From positions 17,642,483 through 17,706,482 of the forward strand of contig OY987249.1 in the NCBI GenBank assembly GCA_963920765.1: 64,000 bases of DNA, written 5' to 3'. The DNA is from Ulota crispa. Taxonomy: Eukaryota > Streptophyta > Bryopsida > Orthotrichales > Orthotrichaceae. The position numbers and the translations under genes were made by a program. Shown here piece after piece: positions 23,715 to 34,051 of the stretch. The notes beneath the pieces are model-generated. The model was not told where the DNA came from, ran no database searches, and saw only the letters and a list, made by a program, of their open reading frames with translations. How positions within the stretch are numbered: the stretch's first letter is position 1; each line of letters starts with the position of its first letter.

Positions 23715-24486
23715 GTTAACTCCAAAAAAACTATTGTCCCTTTGGGAGACAAGTGGGAGTTCGGGCATGTAACTTTGGATAAGCTACTTTGTGTGATTTT
23801 TTGAAACTTTATCAAAGGTGGGGAATTCAAAGATCTACGTAGGCATCTAATTTTTTCCTCATTTTGACAGTTATCGAAGAAGTTATGCATGAAATTCTAA
23901 AAAACAAGGGAAGAGTGCCCGCCCGGGCAGACCAAAAACTTCTTTAAAAATTAATTTTATTAAAAATTAAAATTTGAAATTTATTCTTTAGATTTTTTTA
24001 TAGGTGAGAAGCTTTGAATCATTCAATTTCAATCAATGACATGAAAGTTATGAAGAGTTTTTGTTTCCGGGCAGTTGTGGAATCTCTACTCTAAAATAAA
24101 CTTTGAAGTCTTTTATTTTACTCAATTTTTATTATTTTGGAAAAAAAACAAAGCCAAAGGATGTAGATTGTTTATCACAACATTATAATCGTTGGAATTT
24201 TCATTTTTCATTTTAATAACTAAATTCTTAACAAATTAGTGATTTGACTCATTTTCTATTTCTTTTTACTTACTGATATTTCTTATGTGTCGTGTAGTTC
24301 CAATTGACTTGAAAATTCTTCCACACATAGCTAACTTGATATCCTACATGGAAAAAAGAAAGCACAAAGTTGCGTAGAGCAATTATTTTCATGTAAGAAT
24401 GGTCAAAGGCCTCTGAAATTTTAGAGCAGCATGAAAAAAAAATTTTCTTTTCATTTTAGATGTAAATATCTCACTCATATCCATCT

Positions 24487-25052
24487 TGTTGTATAAATAG
24501 ATATTGCTAAATACAACATATTGTGTACTATCATTAACAGCAGATAAAAACAAAAATGTAACCCAAAAACATGGATACAAATATGCTTTCAATGATAAAA
24601 TACAAAATCTAAGCACTTAAATGTTAGTCAAGCTACCTTTCACTCCGCTCACGGGAGAATCTAAGAGTACAAGGAGAAACATGAAAGATAGTATAAAACT
24701 CAAAAAAACACAACAAATGTATTCTTTCTCAAAAACACCTCACAAAACTTGACTTTGCAAAGAATGTCAAGTCAGGGAAGTAACATGCTTTAACTAACCC
24801 CAAACCCTAAGTGGCCTCAAATGAAGTGCCAAATGGAATGAGGTACCAAAGGCTTTAACCTTCTCCAAAATTACTAAAAACAAAAATCATCCACTAATGA
24901 AATATATCTGATGTGGCATAGCCACGATGCCAAATCACAAAACAGCTGTCGTGTAAATAGATATCGCTAAACACAACACATCGTGTACTATCACTAACAG
25001 CAGATAAAAATAAAAATGTGACTCAAAAACATACATACAAATATGCTTTCAA
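24487..25052 (-). repeat. 3' LTR region: 106-bp unit, 346-bp LTR core, 106-bp unit
   Basis: The outer unit (24487-24592) and inner unit (24947-25052) are direct repeats at about 85-90 per cent by eye, both ending GCTTTCAA on the plus strand. The core 24593-24938 matches 28685-29402. The purine-rich tract adjoins the inner unit rather than the core, which implies that the full LTR includes the 106-bp unit. Confidence 0.7.
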
Positions 25053-25432
25053 TTTTCCCTCCACCCCCAGCTGCCTAATAGAGACCCACGAGTCAGCTAG
25101 AACCATACTAAAAGTATAGCTAGATCCAAATGCTAAGATGAATATAATTCCTCAGCATCTATTCACATCAAAGGTGATGTTGTTAACAGTTGACAACGAT
25201 AAGTGAACATGATGAAAAGAATGTATAAAAGATTGTAGGCTGGGTGCAATGATGAGCCCCATTGTTAATCGCCTATGGCAGGTTTTTAGTGCCAATCTTT
25301 TATTTAATCCTCGATTAGTCTAACATTGTATACTGTAAATCTGGCGCCTAGTCAACAAATGTGACAATGCTATCATTTCAAACATAAGAGGCTTGACCTC
25401 AAGAGATTATCAGTGTTTGTCCGGAGACGTAG

Positions 25433-25868
25433 CATGGCTTGAAGATCTTCTACAACGAAGACAAATCCAATCTCCTGGAGGTCGATTTGACAATGGCGGA
25501 ACTAAACATGCTATATGCTAATCACATTGGCATTGGTCATATAAAAACATAGTAGCCGCGCCTTTCTTCCCTCTACAAACAAAACAATGTAAACCTTCTA
25601 GCACCACTGCCAACTCCGGCTACACGGTACCATCAATGGGTAAATGACAAGGAGCACAATTTTTGGAATGCTCCATATACTCTTGCCCATCTTTGCTTTT
25701 CAATAAGAGAATGCCACTAGGCAAGACGTTCTTCACGCAAAGAATAGTACGTCTTGCTCTGACATCCAATGTAATAGGCGCCTCACGTTGCAAATACACA
25801 TAATCTTCTTTAGAGAACCTTTGCAGTTGAGGTCGATAAGCGCCGCTGCAAATGCGCGCATAAGGCAA
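25433..25868 (-). pseudogene. Integrase C-terminus with PHD finger, retrotransposon remnant
   Basis: Read on the minus strand from 25868, the frame gives YRPQLQRFSKEDYVYLQR, then ILCVKNVLPSGILLL and NCAPCHLP, which is an integrase C-terminal (SH3-like) region of Ty3/gypsy type. After an in-frame TAG (25620) it continues with CFVC, DQC, HIAC and GDWICLRC, the spacing of a Cys4-His-Cys3 PHD finger. One zinc ligand (Cys in the usual LLCD) is Tyr, and a Trp before the His is a TAG, so the domain is decayed. PHD fingers read histone tails; in an integrase this could guide insertion, which is inference. Confidence 0.7.
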
Positions 25869-25885
25869 AGAATCTCAATGTTGGG

Positions 25886-26965
25886 CTATGTGCAAGTTCT
25901 CCAAAGCCATAGGTATGGCCCTCCTAAAGAATAATCAGCTGTTTTCTTCGGAGATGTATCAAAATCAAAAACTTGAGCCAATGATGTAGAGGTCTTGAGC
26001 TTTTGGTCCAACTCTGCTACCTTGGCCTTAAAGATCTTCTCTCTTTGTGATTTAGCAGCCACAAAACTAGTTGACTTTATCTTAGGATGAAATTGAAAAC
26101 AATGATCCTCATCATAGTTAGTGTCACCACAATGATTGCACTTCAAAGCTTTCTTCTTGAGCCTAGCTTCATTTTTCACCTCTACCTTCTTAGTAGCTTT
26201 CAATGGTTGAGAATGAGTCTTGGGTTTCTCTGAGTAATCTTTCTTGACATATTTTTTTTAGCATGTCCATCTTATCTACATTTCCAACAATCTATATTCA
26301 TCTCTAATTTAGTATCCGTCAGACTACTAATAACAGTAGAAATCTTCCTAGATTTAAAAGAATTAATCATGGAAGAGATCATATCCGTGGCGACATGATG
26401 ACAAAGAGCCCAGTCACACCTCTCAACCATAGCAAAAGCTTGGACTAAAGTAGCTCTACCCTTATAATCAAGTATAATTCAAGAGGATGCTAAATCCAGC
26501 AACTATTTGTTGATTTTTGACAAAAAGTTCTTCACAAGCTGACTCTAAAAAAAAACTTTACCAGACTCAACAACAAACTGTGTCAAGCAAGTGTACATGA
26601 TGCGTAACGTATCTTCTTTTACTCTTTTGCAAGTTTTGGATATGCTGCATCTGATTACGACGAAATCCGCCATATTCCACCTCTAAATGCGTAGTAAATT
26701 GCATTAGTAAATCAAACCGAGGTGGATGACCAACTGCGGCTAGTACCGCCTGAGTAGCCTGTGTTATGCGCGACATGATGGATAGTGTAACACTCTTTAT
26801 CCTAAATTCCAAGGCTATCATTTTAATTCTATGATCTTCAGAGGCCGATCTATCACCATTGCTAGGTTTCTTTTCCACCTTCATAGATGAAAAGGCAAAA
26901 AAAGCTATTGCACCATCCTTTAGAGTTGAAATAAGCTCTACTCGTGTCTCCCAATAAAGCTGCAC
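25886..26965 (-). pseudogene. gag-like remnant with two zinc-knuckle traces
   Basis: Minus-strand segments at 26567-26965 and 25886-26203 are separated by stops. The first contains a helical gag-like stretch (IMSRITQATQAVLAAVG, FRRNQMQHIQNL). Near 26270 CWKC followed by DGHA and near 26130 CNHC...DHC look like CCHC knuckles; in the second the His is replaced by Tyr. It lies just upstream (in element orientation) of the integrase C-terminus, so pol has been deleted between them. Confidence 0.6.
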
Positions 26966-28084
26966 TTCAAAAAACTCAAGCTGATGAGCATGAGTTTATT
27001 ACTCATAAGTCTGAAGGGCCTCAAATTCCAAATGGTGAGGTAGAAGCTCAAAGACAAATCAGTTGTTAAAACTAAACGACATCTAACGCTTCTCCTTCAC
27101 CCATGTGTAAAAGCAAAGCTTTCAATCAAGAAGGAAAATCTCCTTGCTTGTCCTGAGAAACGATTATGCATCAATCCGCGATGATTGTCCTCCATATCGT
27201 CAAACGTGTGTACATTTAAGACTCAATGCCTCTTAGTAATTTTCAATGTTGAATTAAGCTGAAAAGCCTTGTTAATATCTATCACTGGTCCAAAGTCCTT
27301 GGTGTGGTCACCCTCCAAGTAATCTGGTGAGAGAGACCAATAATATCGGCTCTTAGTTTGTATCATAAACAGACTATCTGGGTACTTGCAACTATCTACA
27401 GACTTAAGGCAACCTGACCTGCAATCACCATCAAAATGTGTGGTTCACCGGTCCAAAACTATCATCCAACAACAAATAAGTAAAAAAAAAATCACACAAT
27501 CAACACACGCTTGCAATTGGTGATAAGTAGCAAAATAGAATACAATAACCTGCAATTCCAATGCCCCAAATCCAACGCCTACCAGTCTCTAAATGCCCTC
27601 ACTACTCTAAAGAATCTATAGAGGTGAAGACCAGAGAATAGAAGAAAAGCGAAAAGAAACTAAATAGAAATGTGGAGAATTACTTAACTCAATTGGAAAT
27701 TGAGCACCCTAAATCTCACCAAAACCAAAAGTAAAATGCACCAAAATGTTCATTGGCTTCTTCTACCCTATTTTGATATATAAAATGTAAGATGTAGAGT
27801 CCAAATGCCCCCACAATCAAAATTCAAAAATTGCACAAGAAACATTGGCAATTCTTGCAAATCTAGGGTTTCTTGAAAATTTCGGAAATGGGCTTATTCT
27901 TTAATTTCGAATTTCAAACTGTAACCATGAGTAGGTTGATGGAATAAACTCAATCTGAAGATTTCAGATATCCTCAAATGCAGCTCTAGGGCAGAGTTAT
28001 GAATTTACCACCAAAGAGATTTAATTAAAAACTCTCAAGTGTGAGGAAAACCTTCTGTGAGCACTTGAAATTTGCTTCGGCTTT

Positions 28085-28570
28085 TTGAGAGTGAAGCTGG
28101 AATGAAAAATGGCAGCTGATGGATGGGGGGGGGGAGGATGAATCCCAGCTCCTCCCAACTTTGCTTCTGGTCGGTGAAGGCTCCTGCTCGAGCTCCGATC
28201 CAGCTCCTGGCACTTGCTGGTTCACGAGCCTGCAAGCCCCGTTGCTGCTCCCGAAACTCAAAACCCTAATTCTGTCGTCGATCAACGTCGCTCCCCCCGT
28301 TGCTCAGCCAGCGCCCCGTCTCGCGGTACCAGCCGTGGAAACCCTAAAATCCGTGGCTGACGAGATTCGTCTGAAAGCTGAGTTACGGTGGTCCGGCTCC
28401 CGCTTGCTCTCGGGCGTTGCTCCGAGCTGCGCCGCGCGGCTAGCCCCGGAACCCTAAAATTTCCGTCGCCCGTTGTTGGTCGGTTCCCGCTCGGCCACCG
28501 TACTGCAAGCCTAACTAGTTCACGTACTACACAGACCTCTGTCACTGCTCCGTACTCCGGCAAAGCTCAC
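28085..28570 (-). other. GC-rich island in the retrotransposon leader
   Basis: This part of the leader, just inside the 5' LTR, is markedly GC-rich and CpG-rich, unlike the remaining element. It carries three AACCCTAA-type motifs (near 28263, 28341 and 28450), like telo-boxes of plant promoters and 5'UTRs. Open frames on both strands show no known domain. It may be a captured host 5' region or the element's own leader. Confidence 0.5.
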
Positions 28571-28684
28571 ACCAAACTCCAAAATACTCAAACGGCAAAT
28601 CCAAAACCCAAAAACTCAAAAATCTCAAATCTATGTAACCACAAAGACTCAAGAACTAAAACGAAAACAAGATTCTTTGCCAAG

Positions 28685-29402
28685 TGATAAGATACAAAAT
28701 CTAAGCACTTAAATGTCAGTCAAGCTACCTCTCACTTTGCTCACGGGAGAATTCAAGAGTTCGAGGAGAAACATGAAAGATAGTATAAAACTCAAGAAAA
28801 CATAGCAAGCATACTATATCTCAAAAACACCTCACAAGACTTGACTTCGCAAAGAATGTCAATTTAGGGAAGTAACGTGCCTTAACTAACCCCAAACCCT
28901 AAGTGGCCTCAAATGAGGTGTCAAATGGAATGAGGTGCCAAATAGAATGAGGTGTCAAATGGAATGAGGTGTCAAATGGAATGAGGTGCCAAATGAAATG
29001 AGGTGCCAAATGAAATGAGGTGCCAAATGAAATGAGGTGTCAAATGAAATGAGGTGTCAAATGAAATGAGGTGCCAAATGGAATGAGGTGTCAAATAAAA
29101 TGAGGTGTCAAATGGAATGAGGTGCCAAATGAAATGAGGTGTCAAATGGAATGAGGTGCCAAATGGAATGAGGTGCCTAATGGAATGAGGTGCCTAATGG
29201 AATGAGGTGCCTAATGGAATGAGGTGCCTAATGGAATGAGGTGCCTAATGGAATGAGGTGCCTAATGGAATGAGGTGCCTAATGGAATGAGGTGCCTAAT
29301 GGAATGAGGTGCCAAAGGCCCTAACCTTCCCAAAACTACTAAAAACAAAAATCATCCACTAATGAAATACATTCAATGTGGCATACCTACAATGACACAT
29401 CA
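28685..29402 (-). repeat. 5' LTR core of the retrotransposon, 718 bp, enlarged
   Basis: It matches 24593-24938 along its length apart from the tandem repeat. Subtracting 22 extra 17-bp units (374 bp) leaves 344 bp, equal to the other copy. It starts TGATAAGATAC and ends CACATCA on the plus strand. Confidence 0.8.
28921..29311. repeat. 17-bp minisatellite, 23 units, inside the LTR
   Basis: The unit is YCAAATGRAATGAGGTG, repeated 23 times with no spacers. The last eight or so units are the identical variant CCTAATGGAATGAGGTG. The other LTR copy has only one such unit, so expansion occurred after insertion or in this LTR lineage. Confidence 0.97.
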
Positions 29403-29570
29403 CGTGACAATCCGAAATGACCTGATTTTTTTTCTACAAGTACCTAATCCAATCTAGGACAAGATCCTGCAGTTGAATTTCCCAGATTTTCAAAAAAATT
29501 ACCTTCTTACTAACCCCCAAAAGTGGCAGTTTTGAGTGATTTTCACTGAAAAAATGGCTCAAGGGGTTAA

Positions 29571-29870
29571 CGAGTAGTGCCAACGACGGATGGGCCCGTC
29601 ACCGATTGGCCCGGTGCGAACGGGGCAAGAGGCTCGGGTCGTCGTTGCTGTGAGGTCGCAATGCGAACTGGAGCCCTAGTGATGAGGCGCCCTCGTCGCA
29701 GCGCTGCCTCCCGAGGGTGTACCCGTGACGAAAGGCGCGCACCTTCAGACTCTGCTTGTGAGCGTTCCTCGTCTTCGCTACCAATGCAGACAAAGTATTG
29801 AATCTTTTCTTTTCTCAGACAATCCATTATCTCCTTCCTTGGATTCTTTTCTACAGGTCGCAAAGTGGGC
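29571..29870 (+). promoter_or_regulatory. GC-rich 5' region of the plastid-type gene
   Basis: The composition changes from AT-rich to GC-rich right after the TTAA of the preceding transposon. A strong splice acceptor (TTCTTTTCTACAG at 29844-29856) precedes the start codon by 14 bases, hinting at a 5'UTR intron; I could not identify the donor. Promoter space is only about 300 bp before the transposon. Confidence 0.45.
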
Positions 29871-30314
29871 ATGGCTGCCGTGTGCTGCTCGGGCTCGGTG
29901 ACCACCGCGTTCATCTCTTGCTCATACCGACCTACTTTTAGCAGCGCTTGCAATTCTCCGCGTGCGCGTCCACATGCTGGTCTCCGGCGCAATTTGAGCT
30001 TTAATGGATCGAGCTCGCAACAGCAAACCGGGGTTGAAAGTACGAGTCGGAAACGACGAGTTGGAGGGGTAATTAGGGCGGGATTGCCCGTCATTTCCAG
30101 CGTCCCCGTCGTTGGCCCCCTGGCGAATGCAGTCCTCAATCCCGTTCTGCTCTTCATCGTCTATGCCGCCGGAGCCTACAGGTTTTACTCGGGTTTTCGG
30201 AAGACGACGTACGACGACTCCTCCGCGACGAAGATCAGCATGACAGCTCTGTGGCCCGTGCTGTTCGTGGCGTCCGAAGCTTATCGTAGCAACTTCAAGA
30301 AGGCCATTTCGTGA
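29871..30314 (+). CDS. Small membrane protein with plastid-transit-like N-terminus, 147 aa
   Basis: Translation from the first ATG (29871) gives 147 residues. Residues 1-65 are rich in Ser, Arg and Ala with almost no acids, as in chloroplast transit peptides, and RKRRVGGVIRAG at about 60-71 could hold the cleavage site. Residues about 78-103 (PVVGPLANAVLNPVLLFIVY) are hydrophobic, then AYRFYSGFRKTTYDD, a second short hydrophobic stretch (ISMTALWPVLFVAS, 122-135) and a conserved-looking basic end EAYRSNFKKAIS. I do not recognise the family with certainty; it resembles small conserved plastid proteins of unknown function. Composition, codon use and lack of stops support a real gene. It faces the reductase gene tail to tail. 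Confidence 0.7.
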   Translation: MAAVCCSGSVTTAFISCSYRPTFSSACNSPRARPHAGLRRNLSFNGSSSQQQTGVESTSRKRRVGGVIRAGLPVISSVPVVGPLANAVLNPVLLFIVYAAGAYRFYSGFRKTTYDDSSATKISMTALWPVLFVASEAYRSNFKKAIS

Positions 30315-31700
30315 AGGGTTTTCAGGAGCTAAGTAGTCCTTTCCCTAGCTTTTGTTTTAGCACCACAAGCTCAGATTGTTAAAGCTTGCTGTGTTCATGT
30401 AATCGAAACGTTGTGGATATCCGAGACTTCTGTGTCTTGAGCTGCAATCTTTCGCTTGTGAATGTACTGTACACTCGATTTCTTGATATCGCCTCGCGCA
30501 CGCAATCCTCGGCAGTTTGTATCACAGTTTTTTGGCAGTTTGGTTTGCCTTCTGTCAGAACTCTACAGAGTACACAGGTTGTCGACAACTTGAATTCGCT
30601 TGCCCAGGACAGCTTTTAGGATCAATTAGGTTTTTTTGTCGCCTTTGTGACGCTGCCAATTTCTTGACGTTCCGAGGGTTATCCTATTTTTCGTACTCAC
30701 GTTTGTTTGAAAGCGAGAAGGGTAGGATGTGTAATTTCACTTATTCTTTTGTATGATCTGCATTTTCTGACTGTTTTGAGAGATGACAAGCACCATTGGC
30801 TCATCAGTCGCAAACAACCTACAAAATTCTGTATTCACTCGACCTCTTTAATGTCACTTCATAATTGCACATTCGTTGCATATCCTTTGCAAAGTTGTGC
30901 ACAGATGTGAGTTGCAGTTAGAAGCGCTTCTGTGAGTGTATGCCAGTGGTTCAAGCCTTGTACTTCTGACCTTCTGTTGAGGTAGTCAGTCTCTGTTTTA
31001 CAGAGACGGTATGATTTCAGACCTCGATTGTTTTAAAATCAGGACCTTTCACCATATGCGCAGCATGGTAGTAGGAATTACATGACCAACATTCCCCCTC
31101 TCGGAACAAAGTCCACTAAAATTATTATGAATACTAAAGTTGCGAATCATGTGATAATTTTGGAAGATAGTAGCGATGTTGTGGATATACAGGTTTGATA
31201 CGAAGACGACGACACTTTGGTGTGGTTGGATTCTGATATTGAATGTGACTAGGGTTACTTGGGCTTCACAATTCTTGTGCAGCTGGTGTGCCAGCAGCAT
31301 CGGTGATAAAGGATGGAAGAGATGAAAACCACAGGACAGACTGATGTGAACGGCCCGTTCACAGGATAAGAGACTACATGCACAATTCACCAGCAGGATC
31401 ACGGCCAGAGTAAAAGGTACCATTTGTCACTTTGTTGTATACATGTATTCCACTCGCGATGCACACTTTACAGTTGGTGAACCCAGACGTTTCAAAAAGG
31501 ACAAAACACCAACAGCCTTGTGTATACAAAGAAAATACAAAACTCTCTACCGCTTCGCAGCCTTTCCTTGATTAGCATTCCTCAACAGAATGTCAGCAAC
31601 AACAGGCTTATACGACCCATGAAAAAGGCAAACAAGAAGGTGATATCTTTCTCCAGCCAGTACTTACTTCCGAGTATGTACACATTGCGAGGTGCCTGAC
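30315..31700. other. Spacer between convergent genes
   Basis: It must contain the 3'UTRs of both flanking genes. A minus-strand frame of 124 codons at 31049-31423 begins with a hydrophobic stretch but matches nothing I know and has no clear support as a gene. Confidence 0.4.
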
Positions 31701-32968
31701 CTAAGCAGAGTTCTTGGCAAACCGGTCACGGTCGTGCTTGGAAGTATAGTCAATGGCCTGGCCCACAGCAACGATGCCGAATTTGTTGATAGAAGGATGG
31801 CTACCATAGTAATGGTTCTTAATATGGTACATGTTGACAGTACCACCAATGGCAGGGTTTTGGAACAAATCCTTGGTATAGTTGAACAAATTAGGATACT
31901 CACGAATAAACTTCTTGTTGCACTTGAAGTGCACAACATAGACTTCATCAAAGCGGATCAGAGTCATGAACAAACGGATATCGGCTTCAGTGAGTGCATC
32001 CCCGGCAAGGTAACGCTGTTTGGAGAGAATCTGCTCACACTTGTCCAGAGATTCAAACAGCTGCTGGAACGCGTCCTCGTAGGGTTTCTGCGCGGTGGCA
32101 AATCCACAACGATACACGCCGTTGTTGATGTTGTTGTACGTCCAGCTGTTCACTTCATCAATGCTGGCCTTCAACCGCTTCGGATACATCTCGACCTCCG
32201 GGTGGGTTGCAAAATCGTTGAACTCGTCGTTGAACATTTTGGTAATCTCGGAGCTTTCGTTGTTGACAATGCGCTTCGTCTTGGTGTCCCACAGCACGGG
32301 CACGCTGTACTTCCCCGAGTACCCCGTGCTGGCAAGCTCGTACAACTCCCGCACCGACTTCGCATTGTTCAAAGGGTCGGGAGTAGCGCCGGGGATCTCT
32401 TCTCCGGTGGATGGGAACATCCAGCCCCAGTGGTCGTCCACCCCGGGCTTCGTCTGACCCCATCGAGGTTTCACTACGGACACGCCGACAGCGTGCTCTA
32501 AACCCTTGAGCTTCAGAAAACTGAGGCAACGAGATGCCCAGGGACATGCGTATGAGATGTAGAGATGGTACCGCCCTTCCTCCGGAGGGAACTCCGCACC
32601 TGGTTTACTCGAAATGAAGTTCCGGAAAAACGACTCCTTTCGCTTGAACTCTCCATCGTTCGTCTCGTCCAACGCCGTCCTCGACATCGCAAACGCTCGT
32701 GCTCCGAATCCTGTACCCCCACACACACAGCATTCTGTCAACCTTGCATTCCAACAGTACCGATGCAACGAACACGAGGGGGCGAAGCGCCGGGTGCGGT
32801 GTCAGTAAGGATTGCTCGACCGGATCGACCTGTCGACGCTTTGAACGAGACGCGATTCGACGACAGGTGGAGTACACCTGCCGTTGGTCTCCACGACGCG
32901 GCCGCGGCAGAATTGCGGTGCGGTGCACTCCAAATCGAAACTAAGAGAGTGGCGCGAGCGCGAAGCAT
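31701..32968 (-). CDS. Glutathionyl-hydroquinone reductase (Xi-class GST, ECM4/YqjG type)
   Basis: The enzyme uses glutathione to reduce glutathionyl-hydroquinones, with a thioredoxin-fold N-domain and an all-helical C-domain. The main exon (31701-32710) contains YISYACPWASRCL with the catalytic Cys in CPWA, VPVLWD, NNESSEI (glutathione contact), RCGFATAQKPYE, RYLAGDALTEADIRLF, and the family-typical C-terminal HYYGSHPSINKFGI and IDYTSKHDRDRF. From the ATG at 32687 the protein has 328 residues, normal for the family. An upstream ATG at 32968 joins in frame through a possible 50-bp GT-AG intron (32711-32760), adding 77 residues rich in Arg, Ser and Ala that look like an organelle targeting peptide, as some plant members have. 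The core is certain; the extension is inferred, and the intron is unusually short. Confidence 0.9.
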
Positions 32969-33803
32969 GACGATGATTACGAACGCACCCCCCCTGACCG
33001 ATTTTATTACCAAGTCGTGCTCTCCCTACAAGAATCTGCCAACAAGCGCTACGCAAATTGCGCCTAAGTTACGAGATTTCGCGCTCACGGAGACCGAAAT
33101 GCTTCCGTAAGACCACGTGACTACTTGTCCAGACGATATCGCGGTTTGCCCTGAATCCCTAGACCCTCAAAACCATCTACGCAAATACAAAAATGGCCTT
33201 CTGATTCACCAATTGAGTCGGCGTTGGCGTTTCTAACCTCACGAATGCCGCAATCACGGGAAGTATGAGCGACAAGACGCTCACAGAAGCCACGGCTGGA
33301 CACGGAATTGGCTCCTGAAATCCCACAAAACATACAGAGAACAAAATGAGGTGAGAGAACTTACCTCGTCAAATTTCTCCGAGCGTCACACCTCCGATGT
33401 TGTGGCACTAAATATGATGGATTGTGACACTTTATAGCGTGACACTTGGCATTATCCGGAAAGTATCGTCGAGAGATGGTGTGAGCCTGTGAGGAAAGGA
33501 CGCGTGAACCTTCTGGCGAGAGAGAGAATGTTGCTCGAATCATTCGGGCCACGCGAATGTTGCCATTGAGCATCGCCATAGCCCATGCGGCCATGCCTCA
33601 CAGCTCGAGAGGGAGAGATTGGAGCGCGCGTTGAGGCATGGCCGGCATCGCTGACCATGACGTCGTGGTGACATCGCTGCGGGGATGGCATTTTCAATTC
33701 GCATCAGCAGTGATAGACGCCGGGCCGGTGTCCTTGCCTCCTTGGGTGATTGCTTGCCTACGTGGATTCGGCGCGAACACTTCCAACCTGCGTTGCCCAG
33801 CGA
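32969..33803 (-). promoter_or_regulatory. Upstream region of the reductase gene
   Basis: Moderately GC-rich sequence without a convincing ORF lies between the reductase start and the next transposon. It probably includes promoter and 5'UTR. No specific site can be supported. Confidence 0.35.
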
Positions 33804-33807
33804 TTAA

Positions 33808-34048
33808 CCCCTGAGCGCCCGGTCGACATTATACTATCGATGGGCCCACAAACTTTATCTCATTTTTTCTCTCATTTTTTCTCTCAATCCGTACAGTGAA
33901 AACAATCATGGTTGGTCTCCTTCAGTAAAGAAGATAGTTCTTTTTCAAATCCTATAATCATTTTTTCTGAATGTAATTTTTCAAACTGTGGTGGCCATTG
34001 AACCCCCATTTTCTCCTAAATCCTAAAATAACTCTGGGCGCCCAAGGA
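33808..34048. mobile_element. TTAA-target MITE, 241 bp
   Basis: The ends are CCCCTGAGCGCCCGG and CTGGGCGCCCAAGGA, flanked by TTAA at 33804-33807 and by TTA plus the first base of the adjoining element at 34049-34052. The next element was inserted at the TA of this edge. Confidence 0.65.
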
Positions 34049-34051
34049 TTA

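Larger units (their letters stand above)
24487..29402 (-). mobile_element. Decayed Ty3/gypsy-type LTR retrotransposon with permuted LTRs
   Basis: Two copies of a 346-bp sequence with ends TGAT...ATCA lie at 24593-24938 and 28685-29402 (the latter enlarged by a minisatellite). On the minus strand a 12-nt site beginning TGG (28671-28682) follows the 5' LTR by two bases, as a primer-binding site would, and a purine-rich tract GGGGGTGGAGGGAAAA lies at 25053-25068. A 106-bp unit stands on both sides of the 3' LTR copy (24487-24592 and 24947-25052). The coding remains are gag and an integrase C-terminus; protease, RT and RNase H are missing, so this is a deleted, non-autonomous copy. No clear 5-bp target duplication is left. 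Confidence 0.75.
23719..29566. mobile_element. TTAA-target element, 935-bp class, split by an LTR retrotransposon
   Basis: The left part (23719 to about 24486) is the reverse complement of the right half of 44775-45710, including GGGCATGTA and the segment around CATAACTTCTTC. The right part (29403-29566) continues the same alignment and ends GGCTCAAGGGG followed by TTAA (29567-29570). Together the parts make about 932 bp, in line with 911-948 bp for the three other copies. The intervening sequence is the LTR retrotransposon. Confidence 0.8.

Noticed and set aside
28119-28563. Overlapping plus and minus frames in the GC-rich island of the LTR element
   Set aside because: No known domain in either; open only because of GC-rich composition. 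Listed as an island, not as a gene.
29514-29566. A separate 53-bp TTAA mini-element
   Set aside because: Alignment shows it is the end of the 935-bp-class element that was split by the LTR retrotransposon.
31049-31423. 124-codon minus-strand frame with a hydrophobic start
   Set aside because: It lies in the spacer between convergent genes, has no recognisable motif and no splice or promoter support.
31692-32501. 269-codon plus-strand open frame
   Set aside because: It is the antisense shadow of the reductase gene, which has clear family motifs on the minus strand.
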